Origin: Candidatus Krumholzibacteriota bacterium | GTDB taxonomy: Bacteria; Krumholzibacteriota; Krumholzibacteriia; LZORAL124-64-63 | Length of the DNA stretch: 36,059 nucleotides | Direction: 5' to 3' | Assembly (NCBI GenBank): GCA_024275485.1 | Contig: JAJRZA010000028.1 | Location: forward strand, 73,359-109,417 | In this document: piece by piece, positions 26,227 to 34,531 of the stretch | Layout: each line of letters opens with the position of its first letter | How positions within the stretch are numbered: the first letter of the stretch is position 1 | The notes under the pieces: model-generated | The model's database searches: none | Told to the model about the DNA's origin: nothing | The model's input: only the letters and a program-made list of their open reading frames with translations | Position numbers and translations under genes: made by a program

Positions 26227-26391
26227 CTATCCGCCTTTCTCCCAGGCGGCGAGAACATCTTCAGCCAAGGCCTGAACAGCAGTGAAATGCGATTCGTCAA
26301 GGCGTTCAAGTGTGGCTTTGAGGTCTGAAACTGTTATTTGAAAAAAAGTGGATGCCGTCTGCCGGCGGTCATCATCGGAATTCTGAACCAT
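26227..26391 (-). pseudogene. gmhA: gmhA N-terminal fragment before in-frame TAG
   Basis: ATG 26391 starts about 54 codons ending EDVLAAWEKGG-stop. The text FFQITVSDLKATLERL and HFTAVQALAEDVLAAWEKGG matches the N-terminal helices of GmhA, and the family usually continues as G-[KR]-[LV]-[LM]-ICGNGGS. Here one codon, TAG, stands where Lys or similar is expected (AAG to TAG is a single change), after which LMICGNGGS continues in the same frame. It is therefore a broken or recoded full-length gene, or a base-call error. Confidence 0.75.
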
Positions 26392-26420
26392 GACGTTCCA
26401 GGTTCCTTTCCAGGAAAATA

Positions 26421-27287
26421 TCAGGGGTGCCGGGCCTGGCCCGATTCCAAAAGATGGATGTAACGCGCCACAGCGTCCTGCCAAGACTCACGATCCGGAC
26501 ATCCTGACGCCTCCAGCCGCTGACTCTGCAAAACAGAACAGGCGGGTCTCATGGCAGCGGTTGGATACTCACTGCCCTGGCAGGCGCCAATGCGTTGGGC
26601 ATCGACCATGATCAAGCCGGCGATCTCGCGAGCAAGCTCGAACCATGTGCATTGGCCGGAATTGGTCCCGTGGAAGATACCACGACTGTCCGAAGTTACA
26701 AGAAAACCCAGGATGGCGGCCAGGTCTTCTGCATAGGTGGGGCATCCCCTTTGGTCATCAACTACCTTCAGCTGGGGTTTCTGTCCCAGAAGTCGGCGAA
26801 TGGTTTTGGGGAAATTTGTCGATCCATCGCCGAACAACCAACTGGTGCGGACGATTTGCCAAGGCCCATTCATGGTTTCCACTGCTTCTTCACCCCGGGC
26901 CTTGGTCAATCCATAGTAGTTGATGGGATCACGCTTCTGGTCTTCGGCATAGCCAGTGGCCCCACCCAGGCCGTTGAACACGTAGTCAGTGCTGAGGTAA
27001 GTCAAGCCTGCCTGCTGCCTATCGCAATTCTCAACCATCAATTCAGTTGCTAAACCATTGACCGCCATGCAGGCTTCTCGGGCGGTTTCAGCCCCATCCA
27101 CATCGGTCCAGGCCGCACAATGAATGACCCATCCAGGATCAACGCGCTGGAAGAGAGCCTGAACCTGGTCCGCTTGGGTAAGATCCGCATCGGCCAGGTC
27201 CACACCGATCAAATCATGAGCCGTCGCCAGCCGGGTCATAACCGCCTGCCCCAACATTCCTTCGCTTCCAGTGACCAGGATTCTCAA
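26421..27287 (-). CDS. rmlD: dTDP-4-dehydrorhamnose reductase
   Basis: Last enzyme of dTDP-L-rhamnose synthesis, an NAD(P)H-dependent short-chain reductase in the cytoplasm. The 288-residue product has the nucleotide loop VTGSEGMLGQAV, HCAAWTDVDGAE, STDYVFNG and the YYGLTKARGE catalytic YxxxK, then IVRTSWLFGDGSTNFPKTI and VVDDQRGCPTYAEDLA, the RmlD signature. It starts at TTG 27287, which overlaps the recX stop (TTGA), with GGAGG upstream. rmlA, rmlB and rmlC are not in the window. It heads the surface-glycan part of the operon, 29 bases before gmhA. Confidence 0.94.
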   Translation of the reverse strand: MRILVTGSEGMLGQAVMTRLATAHDLIGVDLADADLTQADQVQALFQRVDPGWVIHCAAWTDVDGAETAREACMAVNGLATELMVENCDRQQAGLTYLSTDYVFNGLGGATGYAEDQKRDPINYYGLTKARGEEAVETMNGPWQIVRTSWLFGDGSTNFPKTIRRLLGQKPQLKVVDDQRGCPTYAEDLAAILGFLVTSDSRGIFHGTNSGQCTWFELAREIAGLIMVDAQRIGACQGSEYPTAAMRPACSVLQSQRLEASGCPDRESWQDAVARYIHLLESGQARHP

Positions 27288-27931
27288 AACTCATCCTCCA
27301 AATTGGGCTTGTTTTGCCGCACGGCCTTCCAGGCCAAACCAGTGGGAAAGCCTCGGCCCACAAGATAGCGGGCCACTTTTTCTTCCGCCTTGCGGTCGGA
27401 TTGCCCCAGCATTCGTTGCCATTTCCACCTGGCCGCCTTGTGGGCCAAATCAGACTCTGTCTCTTCATCCAGGTTCTCGGCCACCACCTCCCGGGCAATA
27501 TCCATCGAGACTTGGCGACTCCAGAGCTTGCTCTCCAAATATCGCCTGCCCACCAGTTTTGTGGACAAGGTGTCACGGCAGTAGGCAGCTGCATACATTT
27601 GATCGGAATATACCCCTTGTTTGCTCATCTGTTCCAGCACAGCATCAACCGCATCTACCGGATATTCTTCCTCCAATAATTTGACCCGAATCCTAGCCAC
27701 CGGCATCAAGCGTCGATCCAGAAGGGAAAAAATTCGCCGGGCCACTTTTTTGCGCTGCGCCGCCAACCGGAGTTCAGCCAAAAGGGGGGAGCTGATGCTC
27801 CCCCCAATTTCAGGCATATTTATTGGAACCGAACTGACGGCCAGTTCAAGGGTTTCACCGTCATCCAGAATCAGGAAAACCGTATCCCTTTCCTGCCGAC
27901 TATCCATCAGCAGGCGCAAACCATCGGTCAT
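27284..27931 (-). CDS. recX: RecA modulator RecX
   Basis: Small helical protein that limits RecA filament growth. The 215-residue product has an N-terminal ~60-residue beta-like extension (DTVFLILDDGETLELAVS) and then the repeated three-helix units of RecX: ARRIFSLLDRRLMPVARIRVKLLEEEYP, VLEQMSKQGVYSDQMYAAAYCRDTL, GRRYLESKLWSRQVSMDIAREVV and a last unit with YLVGRGFPTGLAWKAV. It directly follows recA by 11 bases, the usual arrangement, and overlaps rmlD by four, tying repair and glycan genes into one transcript. Confidence 0.92.
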   Translation of the reverse strand: MTDGLRLLMDSRQERDTVFLILDDGETLELAVSSVPINMPEIGGSISSPLLAELRLAAQRKKVARRIFSLLDRRLMPVARIRVKLLEEEYPVDAVDAVLEQMSKQGVYSDQMYAAAYCRDTLSTKLVGRRYLESKLWSRQVSMDIAREVVAENLDEETESDLAHKAARWKWQRMLGQSDRKAEEKVARYLVGRGFPTGLAWKAVRQNKPNLEDEF

Positions 27932-27942
27932 GATTGAATCCC

Positions 27943-29067
27943 TTAGGTCAGCTTGCTGGGTGTCGCTTCGCCTGCAACGGCCGCCGCAGCCTTGCCTTTG
28001 GCCGTTACCCCAGGCACAATGGCGCCATCCGTGGATTTGATTTCTTCTTCCTTTTTATTTTCAGCACCAATGCCGTAGTGCTTGAAGACCAGGACCTTGA
28101 TCTGACCGTACAGGTCGATGTTTTCTTTCAGGAAGATGCGCACATTCTCACGTCCCTGTCCCAGACGTTCTTCACCAAAGCTGTACCAGGCCCCACTCTT
28201 CTGGATGATGTTGCCAGCCACCCCCAGGTCGATCAGGTCGCCTTCCTTGCTGATACCTTCATTGTACAGAATGTCGAATTCAGCCTTCTTGAAGGGGGCG
28301 GCAACCTTGTTTTTGACCACCTTGACACGCACCTGGTTGCCAACCACCTCTTCCCCCCGGGTGATGGCGCCGATGCGCCGAATATCCATGCGAACAGAAC
28401 TGTAGAATTTGAGGGCATTGCCACCAGAGGTGGTTTCGGGGTTGCCGAACATGACGCCAATTTTCATGCGGATCTGGTTGGTGAACATGACCAGGGTATT
28501 GGTCTTGGCGATGGCGCCGGCCAGCTTGCGCAAGGCCTGACTCATCAGGCGGGCCTGCAGACCAACATGGGTATCTCCCATCTCACCTTCGATCTCGGCC
28601 CGGGGCACCAAAGCGGCAACCGAATCGATGACAATCATATCGACCGCACCGCTACGCACGAGCATTTCAGTGATTTCCAGAGCCTGCTCGCCGGTATCCG
28701 GCTGGCTGACCAATAGGTTGTCAATATCCACACCGAGTTTGCGGGCGTAAAGAGGGTCCATGGCATGCTCGGCATCAATGAAAGCGGCCGTGCCGCCATC
28801 TTTCTGGCAATTGGCAATGACCGACAGGGCAACCGTTGTTTTACCACTGCCTTCGGGACCATAGATCTCCACAACCCGGCCCCTGGGAAGACCCCCGAGG
28901 CCGAGAGCAATATCGAGAGACAAACTGCCGGTACTGATGAAATCAATCTCATCATAGATTTTGTTGTCACCCAAACGCATGATGGAGCCCTTGCCGAATT
29001 GCTTTTCAATTTGGGCACGGGTCAGTTCAAGAGCCTTGGCTTTTTCGTCGGCTTTGCTTTTGGCCAT
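27943..29067 (-). CDS. recA: Recombinase RecA
   Basis: DNA strand-exchange ATPase and SOS co-protease. The 374-residue product shows [16 protein letters not shown], Walker [27 protein letters not shown], Walker [21 protein letters not shown], the DNA-binding loop [16 protein letters not shown], and [13 protein letters not shown]. The Ala/Lys-rich C-terminal tail is longer than usual ([21 protein letters not shown] end). ATG 29067 matches the family start [16 protein letters not shown] and has AGGAG nine bases before; the frame stays open upstream to 29154 without family likeness. recX follows. The upstream gap holds a candidate promoter and repeats listed separately. Confidence 0.98.
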   Translation of the reverse strand: MAKSKADEKAKALELTRAQIEKQFGKGSIMRLGDNKIYDEIDFISTGSLSLDIALGLGGLPRGRVVEIYGPEGSGKTTVALSVIANCQKDGGTAAFIDAEHAMDPLYARKLGVDIDNLLVSQPDTGEQALEITEMLVRSGAVDMIVIDSVAALVPRAEIEGEMGDTHVGLQARLMSQALRKLAGAIAKTNTLVMFTNQIRMKIGVMFGNPETTSGGNALKFYSSVRMDIRRIGAITRGEEVVGNQVRVKVVKNKVAAPFKKAEFDILYNEGISKEGDLIDLGVAGNIIQKSGAWYSFGEERLGQGRENVRIFLKENIDLYGQIKVLVFKHYGIGAENKKEEEIKSTDGAIVPGVTAKGKAAAAVAGEATPSKLT

Positions 29068-29232
29068 TCCTGTCATCTCCTGTGGATCCGTCCGGGGAAT
29101 TTCATCCCACTGAACTGTGTTGCTGACTATGAGCCATTGGATATCAGAAAACACCGAAAAATTTGTTGTTCACCGCATTGTCTGAATATTTCAAGGCTCA
29201 TGGATGGTTTGACGTCTCTGGAAAAATCCTTC

Positions 29233-29265
29233 CATGATCGGACCATGATTGAATCATGATCGAAC
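29233..29265. repeat. Three 11-bp direct repeats upstream of recA
   Basis: CATGATCGGAC, CATGATTGAAT and CATGATCGAAC stand head to tail, one DNA turn apart. They contain the palindrome CATGATT-g-AATCATG (29244-29258). Read on the recA strand the conserved corners are GTTC-N7-ATTC-N7-GTCC, which recalls the GTTC-N7-GTTC direct-repeat SOS box of Alphaproteobacteria. A regulatory role is inference. Confidence 0.55.
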
Positions 29266-29300
29266 GATCCCCAAGGCTCGATTTTCTTGGTTCGAGGGCC

Positions 29301-29330
29301 AAGATAGCACAGTTACCCGAGCCGGCGCAA
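29301..29330 (-). promoter_or_regulatory. Candidate recA promoter
   Basis: On the minus strand TTGCGC (29325-29330), an 18-base spacer and TATCTT (29301-29306) with an extended TGC just before it. Each box matches 4/6. It would start transcription near 29294, so the 11-bp repeats would lie in the first ~60 transcribed bases, as expected for a repressor roadblock. Confidence 0.35.
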
Positions 29331-29730
29331 CCCTATTGTTCGCCTTTTTTTCGTAAAAATGAGAAAATCATCCCTACAGTCACTTAAGATGTTACAGAAC
29401 AACAAGATATAATTGACAAGGCCCACCTGGAAAGATTGCACTCAGGAACGTCAATGTTTCCAATGCAGGATTAATTCCCATTGCCTCCAAAGAGATCAAA
29501 AACACTCAAAACAGCCAATAGAATCTAGATTCAAGCACCCAAGAAATGGCATCACCGACTTTAGGTGACCTGGAAACCCGTATTCCGGGCGAATCTTCCA
29601 AAAACCGACATCCAAGACGCGAGGGTCAGAATCGTGCCACTGCAATCAAGGGTCGTGCGGAAATGAGTCAAGCACTGTTGACATCGGGGCACCGAACTCA
29701 TCCCTGGTAGAGACAATCAGGAAAAACCCA

Positions 29731-31047
29731 TCACTTCGTCCGACCAGAAGCAGGAGTGCACCACGAGTCACCTGAACGCCAAGGGGATTGGTCCGAACCA
29801 AATTCCAGGCTGCGGCGCAGGGAATCCACCACTGAAGCCACCGTCAGCATTCTGTTGCGATGTCGATCACCAGGGAAACGGTACACTTGGGTAAATGTTT
29901 TTTCTGGACCGGCCACGGCCATCCAGGTAGTCCCCACCGGTTTGTCTACATGGCCGCCATCAGGACCGCTGATCCCACTGACTGCCAGGGCGAAGTCGGT
30001 CCCCAATCGCTGTTTCGCCCCTTCGGCCATGGCCTGAACAACCGGCCCACAGACCGCCCCGTGCTCTTCCAGAATCTCTGCCGGAACGCCCAGCAGCTCT
30101 TGCTTGATGTCATTGGAGTAAGCCAGTATTCCACCCTTGAAAAATGCCGATGAACCAGCCAGATCCGTGAGTTTGGCGCCGATCATCCCGGCGGTGCAGC
30201 TCTCGGCAACGGACAAGGTCAACCCTCGTTCAATCATCATTTTCTGGACGACTTCCGGCAAGGTCTCCATGCGCCTGCTGTAAACCAGGTGGCCCAGGGC
30301 AGCGGTCACCGGATCGTTGACGGCAGCCAACTGGGCCTGGGCTTCAATATGTCCGGGTTCGGCCGCCAGGCGCACATCCACCCCCCATTCAGTCAGCCAC
30401 CAGGACCAATGCAATCGGGGATGGGCACTTCGGATATCATCCAGCTTACGCACCAGGGCCAGTTCGGCGATTTGCCCCGTGCGCCACAAGAGAATTTGCC
30501 GGGCCGCAGGCAGGTACCCCTGCTCACCCAACCATTGCATCACCAGGGGCAACAATCCGATCATCTCGTCCGGCACACCTGGCAGCATTACCAGGATGCG
30601 ATCTTTCAATCGCCCGACCAGGCCCGGCGCAGACCCCACGGGATTGGTCAAAGCCGTCATGCCCTGCGGCACCTGACACTGCCGATGCACCCCAACTCCT
30701 GCTTTGCGACCGAGCTTGGCCCAACGCTGTTCCAGTTGTCGGCGCACTTCATCATCTTGAATCAACTCCACTGCGGCCCAACTGGCCACCATGTCCCGGG
30801 TCAGATCGTCGGGCGTGGAACCGAGGCCGCCGGTCATGAAAACAATGTCCCCGGCGGCTGTCCTTTGCAAAGCCGTATGGATGGCCTCTTTTGTATCCGG
30901 CACCACCTGAATCCCCACCACCTGCACGGCGTGCTGGCCAAGAGCCCGTTGGATGCGTCCGCTGTTGGTATCGGCGGTGCGACCTTCAAGCAGTTCGTCC
31001 CCCACGGCTATCATGTTGACGCGGAATTTAAGATCAGATTCAGTCAC
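29731..31047 (-). CDS. cinA: CinA family protein (competence/damage-inducible; NMN amidohydrolase type)
   Basis: The 438-residue product has both CinA parts. Residues ~10-180 are the molybdopterin-binding-like (COG1058) domain: MIAVGDELLEGRTADTNSG, MTGGLGSTPDDLTRDMVA, NPVGSAPG and MLPGVPDEM. Residues ~275-430 are the C-terminal nicotinamide-nucleotide amidase domain: LTLSVAESCTAGMIGAKLTDLAGSSAFF, GGILAYSNDIKQELLGV, AVSGISGPDGG and KPVGTTW. The C-terminal domain deamidates NMN in pyridine nucleotide salvage. The GTG start overlaps pgpA by four bases (GTGA). In many bacteria pgpA, cinA and recA follow one another as here, but the gap to recA is unusually long. Confidence 0.95.
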   Translation of the reverse strand: MTESDLKFRVNMIAVGDELLEGRTADTNSGRIQRALGQHAVQVVGIQVVPDTKEAIHTALQRTAAGDIVFMTGGLGSTPDDLTRDMVASWAAVELIQDDEVRRQLEQRWAKLGRKAGVGVHRQCQVPQGMTALTNPVGSAPGLVGRLKDRILVMLPGVPDEMIGLLPLVMQWLGEQGYLPAARQILLWRTGQIAELALVRKLDDIRSAHPRLHWSWWLTEWGVDVRLAAEPGHIEAQAQLAAVNDPVTAALGHLVYSRRMETLPEVVQKMMIERGLTLSVAESCTAGMIGAKLTDLAGSSAFFKGGILAYSNDIKQELLGVPAEILEEHGAVCGPVVQAMAEGAKQRLGTDFALAVSGISGPDGGHVDKPVGTTWMAVAGPEKTFTQVYRFPGDRHRNRMLTVASVVDSLRRSLEFGSDQSPWRSGDSWCTPASGRTK

Positions 31048-31520
31048 AGGATCACATTCCAGCCCAGCAGACGCGCCGTGATCTGGGTGGCAATGGCGGC
31101 CAAAACACCGGCGCCCAGATCATCCACCATGATGCCCAGCCCACCTCCAAGTTTCTCCAGTTTGCGCACGCCGAAGGGTTTCAAGATGTCGAAAAACCGG
31201 AACCAGAAAAACCCGGCCACCCAACCCAGCATACCTGCGTTCAAGGCAAAGTAGGTGACCAGCATGCCGGCCACCTCATCGATGACCACCAGGGAAGGAT
31301 CCTCCCCGTGAATCTTTTCCAGTTTGCCGGCCACCGGTATCCCAATGGCTGTCACCACCACCAACAACGCCGCCTGTACCCAAAGGGGAATTGGTCCGAG
31401 ATATGTCCAACTCAGCCACCACAACACCGCAACCCCGAAACTGGCCACCGTGGCAGGGGCAATAGGAGCAAAACCGGTCCCGAAAAAAGTACCGATGGTA
31501 TAAAGAAGTGGTCGAGACAT
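31044..31520 (-). CDS. pgpA: Phosphatidylglycerophosphatase A
   Basis: Inner-membrane phosphatase that makes phosphatidylglycerol from its phosphate. With the ATG at 31520 (GAAGGG six bases upstream) the product is 158 residues, the usual length. Motifs: the N-terminal TIGTFFGTGFAPIAPATVAS, the central KIHGEDPSLVVIDEVAGMLV with the conserved acidic cluster, WFRFFDILKPFGVRKLEKL and GLGIMVDDLGAGVLAAI. Three to four membrane segments are visible. It heads the pgpA-cinA-recA run; the mglA terminator at 31607-31631 lies just upstream. Confidence 0.95.
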   Translation of the reverse strand: MSRPLLYTIGTFFGTGFAPIAPATVASFGVAVLWWLSWTYLGPIPLWVQAALLVVVTAIGIPVAGKLEKIHGEDPSLVVIDEVAGMLVTYFALNAGMLGWVAGFFWFRFFDILKPFGVRKLEKLGGGLGIMVDDLGAGVLAAIATQITARLLGWNVIL

Positions 31521-31601
31521 GGAGTACCCTTCCGGTGAGTTCGATTTGGGGATAAATTTGTGGGCCCAATATACTGCAGCCGTTGGCTTGTGCCCAAAAG
31601 A

Positions 31602-31631
31602 TAAAACGCCCCCCGAAAAACCCGGGGGGCG
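31602..31631 (-). terminator. Intrinsic terminator after mglA
   Basis: CGCCCCCCG (31607-31615) and CGGGGGGCG (31623-31631) form a perfect 9-bp GC stem around a seven-base loop; on the minus strand it is followed at once by TTTTAT and shortly by CTTTT. It closes the dnaX-ybaB-recR-mglB-mglA run and separates it from pgpA. It is the clearest terminator in the window. Confidence 0.9.
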
Positions 31632-31662
31632 CAAAATCAAACCAAATCACCAATGTCCCAGA

Positions 31663-32253
31663 TCAGGACCCAACAGTCTGCAACTGGCGCAACACCTGCT
31701 TGGCTACACATTTCAGCGTATCAAAAACTCCATCACCATTGACGGCCACAGCCTCGAAAAATTCGAAACCCTCGGGATTCAACTCCTCATTCAACTCTTT
31801 GACGGGAATGGCATCGGGCATATCACGCTTGTTGTACTGCATGACGAAGGGGATTTCCCTCAGGTCCAGATCATATTCCTTGAGGTTGTCATGCAGGTTG
31901 TACAGGGCTTCGATGTTGGCGTCAAACCGCGCCTCACTGCTGTCGGCCACAAAAACCAGGCCATCGACGCCGCGCAGGATCAACTTGCGGCTGGCGTTGT
32001 AATAAACCTGTCCGGGTACGGTGTAGAGGTGGAAGCGGGTTTTGAAGCCTTTGACTTCGCCCAGCTCCAAAGGCAGGAAGTCGAAGAAAAGCGTACGGTC
32101 CATCTCCGTAGCCAGAGTGACCAACTTGCCCTTGGTTTCAGGGGCAAGTTTTTCATAGATGTACTGGATGTTCGTCGTCTTTCCACCAATACCAGGACCG
32201 TAAAACACGATCTTACAGTTGATCTCGCGGGATGAATAGTTAATCAGCGACAC
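31663..32253 (-). CDS. mglA: MglA-like polarity GTPase
   Basis: Small Ras-like GTPase that marks a cell pole, known from Myxococcus and Thermus; it controls motility or surface dynamics. The 196-residue product begins [20 protein letters not shown], has the G1 loop [29 protein letters not shown], the G3-equivalent [21 protein letters not shown] and the G4 [11 protein letters not shown]. The usual DxxG of G3 is TVPGQ, typical for MglA. It starts at GTG 32253, six bases after AAAGGG, and follows mglB by 29 bases; the terminator lies 32 bases after its stop. Confidence 0.94.
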   Translation of the reverse strand: MSLINYSSREINCKIVFYGPGIGGKTTNIQYIYEKLAPETKGKLVTLATEMDRTLFFDFLPLELGEVKGFKTRFHLYTVPGQVYYNASRKLILRGVDGLVFVADSSEARFDANIEALYNLHDNLKEYDLDLREIPFVMQYNKRDMPDAIPVKELNEELNPEGFEFFEAVAVNGDGVFDTLKCVAKQVLRQLQTVGS

Positions 32254-32282
32254 GGCTTACCCTTTCAACAGGCGTTCTGGCT

Positions 32283-32780
32283 TCAATCCACAAACAGGCT
32301 ATCGATTTCGGCTTCCACCTCACGGGTGAAGCCGTCGTCGAAGGCATCGTATTCCTCGTTCCGGTACTCCAACTTTTCGTACAGCTTATCGATGATCACA
32401 TCGAGCTCTTCGACGGCCCGTTTGACCCTCAATCGGACCAGGCCCAGAGTGGTCGTGCGGTCAAAAATAACCGCGAGGACGACCCCATTGGCAATTTTCC
32501 CCAAGAACATACTGTCCTTGGTGCCCTGGTGGTAAAGAGTGCTGAAATCCTTCTCGCCGATGAGTTTGGCCAGCTGGTAATTGGCTTCGAAATCGGCTGC
32601 GCACAGGGAGGCAAAACTGGTCAGGTCGAATTGAACATCCGGCCCACATTGGCTGATCAACTGACCGGTACGATCAATAAGAATCACATTCCGGCACTGA
32701 CTGCTTTTCAGCAGATCGTCCAGGACGTTGTTGATCGCCCAATAATCTTCTTCGAAGATGGCCCATTCGGCTCGAACCAT
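32283..32780 (-). CDS. mglB: MglB-like Roadblock/LC7 protein
   Basis: Probable GTPase-activating partner of MglA. The 165-residue product has a Roadblock/LC7 domain at ~10-130: INNVLDDLLKSSQCRNVILIDRTGQLISQ, SFASLCAADFEANYQLAKLIGE, MFLGKIANGVVLAVIFD and TTLGLVRLRVKRAVEEL. An acidic C-terminal tail of about 35 residues follows. The ATG has GGGAG six bases upstream. Its place immediately before mglA on the same strand supports the pairing; the GAP role is known for the family, not shown here. Confidence 0.88.
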   Translation of the reverse strand: MVRAEWAIFEEDYWAINNVLDDLLKSSQCRNVILIDRTGQLISQCGPDVQFDLTSFASLCAADFEANYQLAKLIGEKDFSTLYHQGTKDSMFLGKIANGVVLAVIFDRTTTLGLVRLRVKRAVEELDVIIDKLYEKLEYRNEEYDAFDDGFTREVEAEIDSLFVD

Positions 32781-32892
32781 GGATCACTCCCTGCCGGATT
32801 TGCTGGCAGTTGGCTTGCATTCGGATTGACGTTCTCTAAAAGGACTATCGTCCGTCGGAACGGTCACTTGATGGATTAATCCCAATTTTTTG

Positions 32893-33519
32893 TCAAAATG
32901 AGCGTCGGCCCTGAAAAGCTCGCTGCAGGGTGACCTCGTCGGTGTAGGCCAAGGCTCCACCCACGGGGATACCAGTGGCCAGGCGGGTCAGCTTGATCTT
33001 GCCGTCATCGAGCAATTGTTGCAGATACAGGGCGGTGGTTTCACCCTCCACGCTGGCATCAAGGGCGAGAATGATCTCGGTTACCCCATCGTTGCGCACT
33101 CGCTCGGCAAGACGCTCGAAAGGCAAGTCCCCGGCTCTAACCCCATCCAGTGGTGAAAGCAATGCGCCAAGCACAAAATAGCGTCCCGGGAAGAATCCGG
33201 CTTTCTCAAAAGGCAGAACATCCACCGGGCTGGCCACGATGCACAGCTGGGATGCATCCCGCCGATCACTGCAACAAATACGGCAGGGATCCGGTTCGGT
33301 GATGGCCCCGCAATTGCTGCAATTGGTCACCTTTTCAGCGGCTTCGGCGGCGGAAATCAGGAGTTCTTCTGAAGATGCTTTCTGGGCAATCAAATGCAGG
33401 GCGATGCGGGTGGCGGATTTGCGTCCCAACCCCGGCAGGCGACTGAGGCTGCGCACCAAACGTTCAAGGGCGGGCGACTGAAACTCACCCCCCTCGTTGG
33501 CATTGAGCTTGCGGCTCAT
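32893..33519 (-). CDS. recR: Recombination protein RecR
   Basis: RecFOR pathway protein that helps load RecA at gaps. The 208-residue product shows the helix-hairpin-helix start LVRSLSRLPGLGRKSATRIALHLI, a zinc finger CSNCG...DPCRICCSDRRD, a Toprim domain (LCIVASPVDVLPFEKAGFFPGRYFVLGA ... EIILALDASVEGETTALYL) and the C-terminal LATGIPVGGALAYTDEVTLQRAF. It begins one base after the ybaB stop, as in the common dnaX-ybaB-recR order. Confidence 0.97.
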   Translation of the reverse strand: MSRKLNANEGGEFQSPALERLVRSLSRLPGLGRKSATRIALHLIAQKASSEELLISAAEAAEKVTNCSNCGAITEPDPCRICCSDRRDASQLCIVASPVDVLPFEKAGFFPGRYFVLGALLSPLDGVRAGDLPFERLAERVRNDGVTEIILALDASVEGETTALYLQQLLDDGKIKLTRLATGIPVGGALAYTDEVTLQRAFQGRRSF

Positions 33520-33520
33520 A

Positions 33521-33838
33521 TCAACCCATACCAGGCATACCGGGAATATTCATGCCTCCGGTCACGCTGCCCATATCCTTTTCAACCATTTCATCCACCA
33601 GGCGGGCTGCTTCGTTGACGGCCGATGCCACCAGATCCTGCAAAAATTCCACATCTTGAGGATCCACGCATTCGGGGGCGATGATGATGCTGCTGACCTT
33701 GTGCTTGCCGTTCATGGTGATTTTGACCTGGCCTCCGGCCACTTCAGCTGTCACTTCCTTGCCTTCAAGTTCTTTCTGGGCTTGGGCCATTTTTGCCTGC
33801 ATCTGCTGGGCCTGTTTCATCAACGCGCGCATGTCCAT
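33521..33838 (-). CDS. ybaB: YbaB/EbfC nucleoid-associated protein
   Basis: Small dimeric DNA-binding protein, 105 residues. The N-terminal helix MRALMKQAQQMQAKMAQAQKEL, the sheet VTAEVAGGQVKITMNGKHKVSSIII and the helix FLQDLVASAVNEAARLVDEMVEKDM fit the family, and the tail is rich in Gly, Met and Pro. AAAGGAAC precedes the ATG. It lies 21 bases after the dnaX tau part and directly before recR. Confidence 0.95.
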   Translation of the reverse strand: MDMRALMKQAQQMQAKMAQAQKELEGKEVTAEVAGGQVKITMNGKHKVSSIIIAPECVDPQDVEFLQDLVASAVNEAARLVDEMVEKDMGSVTGGMNIPGMPGMG

Positions 33839-33859
33839 GTCGATTTGTTCCTTTCAGGG

Positions 33860-34522
33860 TTATTTCCAGTTGTCGCGATCTTCTTCGTGCAGCGGTTCAC
33901 CGTGGAGGGTATCGACCAACTGCTCCAGCGCCGAATCCTGGGCACAAGCCCTGGCCAGCTCTTCGACGGTGGTGGGAGCCACTTTTCTTCGGATCTCCTC
34001 TTTGATTTCCCTCACCTGCCCCCGGGTGCCGAGGAGCAATTCCACTTTGATGGGACGTGCAAATTGTTTTGAAGCGGCTTCTTCCAGGGCGGGAATCTGC
34101 CCCTCCACCATTTTAACCTTGAACTGCTTGTCCTGCTCGAAAGCGATGGTCAGACGGCCATTTTTCAGATCAAGGGATGGCAGCCCTTCCATGAGGCAAG
34201 CCGCCACGGCTGGTTTGACGGCCATCAGATTGTCGATCAATTGGGTCCAACCTGGAACCGTCTCGCCGGCGGTGTTGTTGGCGGTGTTGTTGGCGGTGTT
34301 GTTGGCGGTGTTGCCGGCGGTGTTGCTGGCCGCTGAAGTTGGTTTGCCTGGCCCGGCATTCCGGGGAGCCACAATTTCAGGTGCCGATGCAGGTGCCGAT
34401 GCAGGTGCGGCAAACCGGCCACCTCCTGCACCACCGCCTGATGCGGAACTTCCACCAAGGGCTTCCAGACGATGGGCCAGATCCGACAGCAAAACCCGCG
34501 ATTCAAATCGGCAATATTCCAC
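33860..34522 (-). pseudogene. dnaX: dnaX, C-terminal (tau) part behind in-frame TAA
   Basis: This open frame continues the dnaX frame after the TAA at 34532-34534. Its first residues (VEYCRFESRVLLSDLAHRLEAL) match the end of domain III of the clamp-loader subunit. A low-complexity linker follows (Ser/Gly/Ala, then NTAN repeats), and then a tau-type C-terminal domain (WTQLIDNLMAVKPAVAACLMEG ... GRLTIAFEQDKQFKVKM ... IKVELLLG). A GTG at 34522 could start it, but no ribosome site is visible. It is either part of a broken or read-through dnaX or a separately started tail. Confidence 0.7.
34268..34327. repeat. 12-bp tandem repeat in the tau linker
   Basis: Five copies of GGCGGTGTTGTT (the last two changed to ...GCC and ...GCT). 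On the coding strand each unit encodes Asn-Thr-Ala-Asn or a variant. A second short repeat (gccgatgcaggt, about two units, 34383-34410) encodes Ser-Ala-Pro-Ala. Such repeats change copy number easily without shifting the frame. Confidence 0.85.
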
Positions 34523-34531
34523 CAGGGAAGC

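Larger units (their letters stand above)
29068..29730. other. Long non-coding gap between cinA and recA
   Basis: 663 bases without a credible gene. The recA-proximal half holds the candidate promoter (29301-29330) and the 11-bp repeats (29233-29265). A second possible minus-strand promoter, TTGTCA-17-TGTAAC, lies at 29391-29419. The part 29430-29730 is somewhat richer in A/T than its neighbours; apart from a short TCACC...GGTGA hairpin near 29550 I see nothing recognisable there. No terminator is evident after cinA. Confidence 0.6.

Noticed and set aside
30289-31254. Plus-strand frame of 321 codons
   Set aside because: Antisense to cinA and pgpA, both of which are certain.
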